Shown in pieces: positions 63,633 to 64,000 of a DNA stretch of 64,000 nucleotides (its first letter is position 1; every line of letters begins with the position of its first letter). A model generated the notes under the pieces. It did not search any database. It saw only the letters and a program-made list of their open reading frames with translations, and was not told the DNA's origin. Made by a program: the position numbers and the translations under genes. The DNA is from Staphylotrichum longicolle. Lineage: Eukaryota; Ascomycota; Sordariomycetes; Sordariales; Chaetomiaceae. The stretch is from positions 3,038,001 to 3,102,000 of the forward strand of contig JAHCVI010000004.1 of assembly GCA_019096155.1 (NCBI GenBank), given 5' to 3'.

Positions 63633-64000
63633 CACATCAAACGGGGACCGCCGAGTGTCGCCCGCAAGGGAGGAACCGTTCGTTGCGATGCGATGCGGTG
63701 CGCGAGAGGGTCGGGCCGAGGGGATGGTCGGCGCGATGCCCTCTTGGGCTGTGGTGTGGGTGTGGTATGATTCCGCCTGGGCGTTTGCGGGAGCTGCGCT
63801 GAGCTGAGCTGAGCTGAGAGAGAGCAGGAGCGGTTGCAGGCAGTTCACACGCTCTCTTCAGGTCTCGTTTTGGGGATTCTCGCAAACTGCGCCGACGCTG
63901 GTTCGGTCATGTAAAATCCAAAATGTCAGTCGCGTCGCAACGGCGATCCTCCTAAAGGCGGTGTCGACACAAAGCAAGCCCTCCCAAAAGGTGTGGTTCT
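63633..64000. other. Window end, upstream of the membrane protein gene
   Basis: About 370 bp of 5' region of the minus-strand gene; includes GAGCT-type repeats near 63798-63822. No gene seen. Confidence 0.5.

Overview
This window is nuclear DNA from a filamentous ascomycete, most likely a sordariomycete close to the Sordariales. The signs are GC-rich coding sequence, short phase-conserved introns (about 47-75 bp, GTRNGT...YAG), long low-complexity N-termini, a HET-domain gene, a GH92 mannosidase and single-copy fungal housekeeping genes. I support 23 protein-coding loci plus two degenerate gene remnants. I found no tRNA, rRNA, CRISPR array or intact transposon.

Layout. 0-14 kb: a giant coiled-coil protein running off the left edge (-), an acidic nuclear-type protein of unknown function (-), a CNNM/Mam3-type membrane protein (+) and a two-domain glyoxalase I (+). 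14-28 kb: a D-3-phosphoglycerate dehydrogenase with a damaged NAD-binding segment and an in-frame stop (+), a disordered fungal protein (+), a Roadblock/LC7-like protein split over three frames (-), a DUF2278 + lamin-tail protein (+) whose 3' end overlaps an unrelated two-TM membrane protein (+), a degenerate protein-kinase-like gene (-) and a small Cys-containing protein (-). 28-36 kb: COX15 (-), then an accessory stretch with a HET-domain gene and a fungal protein kinase gene flanked by decayed paralogous pieces. 36-64 kb: ZIP zinc transporter (+), F-box protein (+), Rad4/XPC (+), SET-domain protein (+), PP2A activator PTPA (+), GH92 alpha-mannosidase (-), Hul5-type HECT ligase (-), poly(A)-binding protein Pab1 (+) and a large membrane/coiled-coil protein (-).

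The genes are mostly independent housekeeping functions (heme A synthesis, zinc and divalent-metal handling, methylglyoxal detoxification, serine synthesis, nucleotide excision repair, proteasome-linked ubiquitylation, mRNA metabolism). I see no obvious biosynthetic cluster. The only accessory-looking parts are 21.8-27.4 kb (DUF2278 gene, two-TM gene, kinase-like gene) and 30.8-35.7 kb (HET gene and decaying kinase array).

The most important caution concerns sequence quality. About ten genes change reading frame inside otherwise conserved exons. Nearly every change is explained by loss of one or two bases, usually in a C or G run, and the rest of each protein is intact. Total exon lengths miss a multiple of three by exactly the number of inferred lost bases in glyoxalase, ZIP, Rad4, PTPA and the Cys-containing protein. 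This looks like homopolymer/GC undercalling in a draft assembly rather than pseudogenes. The phosphoglycerate dehydrogenase (about 26 missing bases plus a TAA) is the case most worth checking as a real lesion. I did not find a convincing new biological system.
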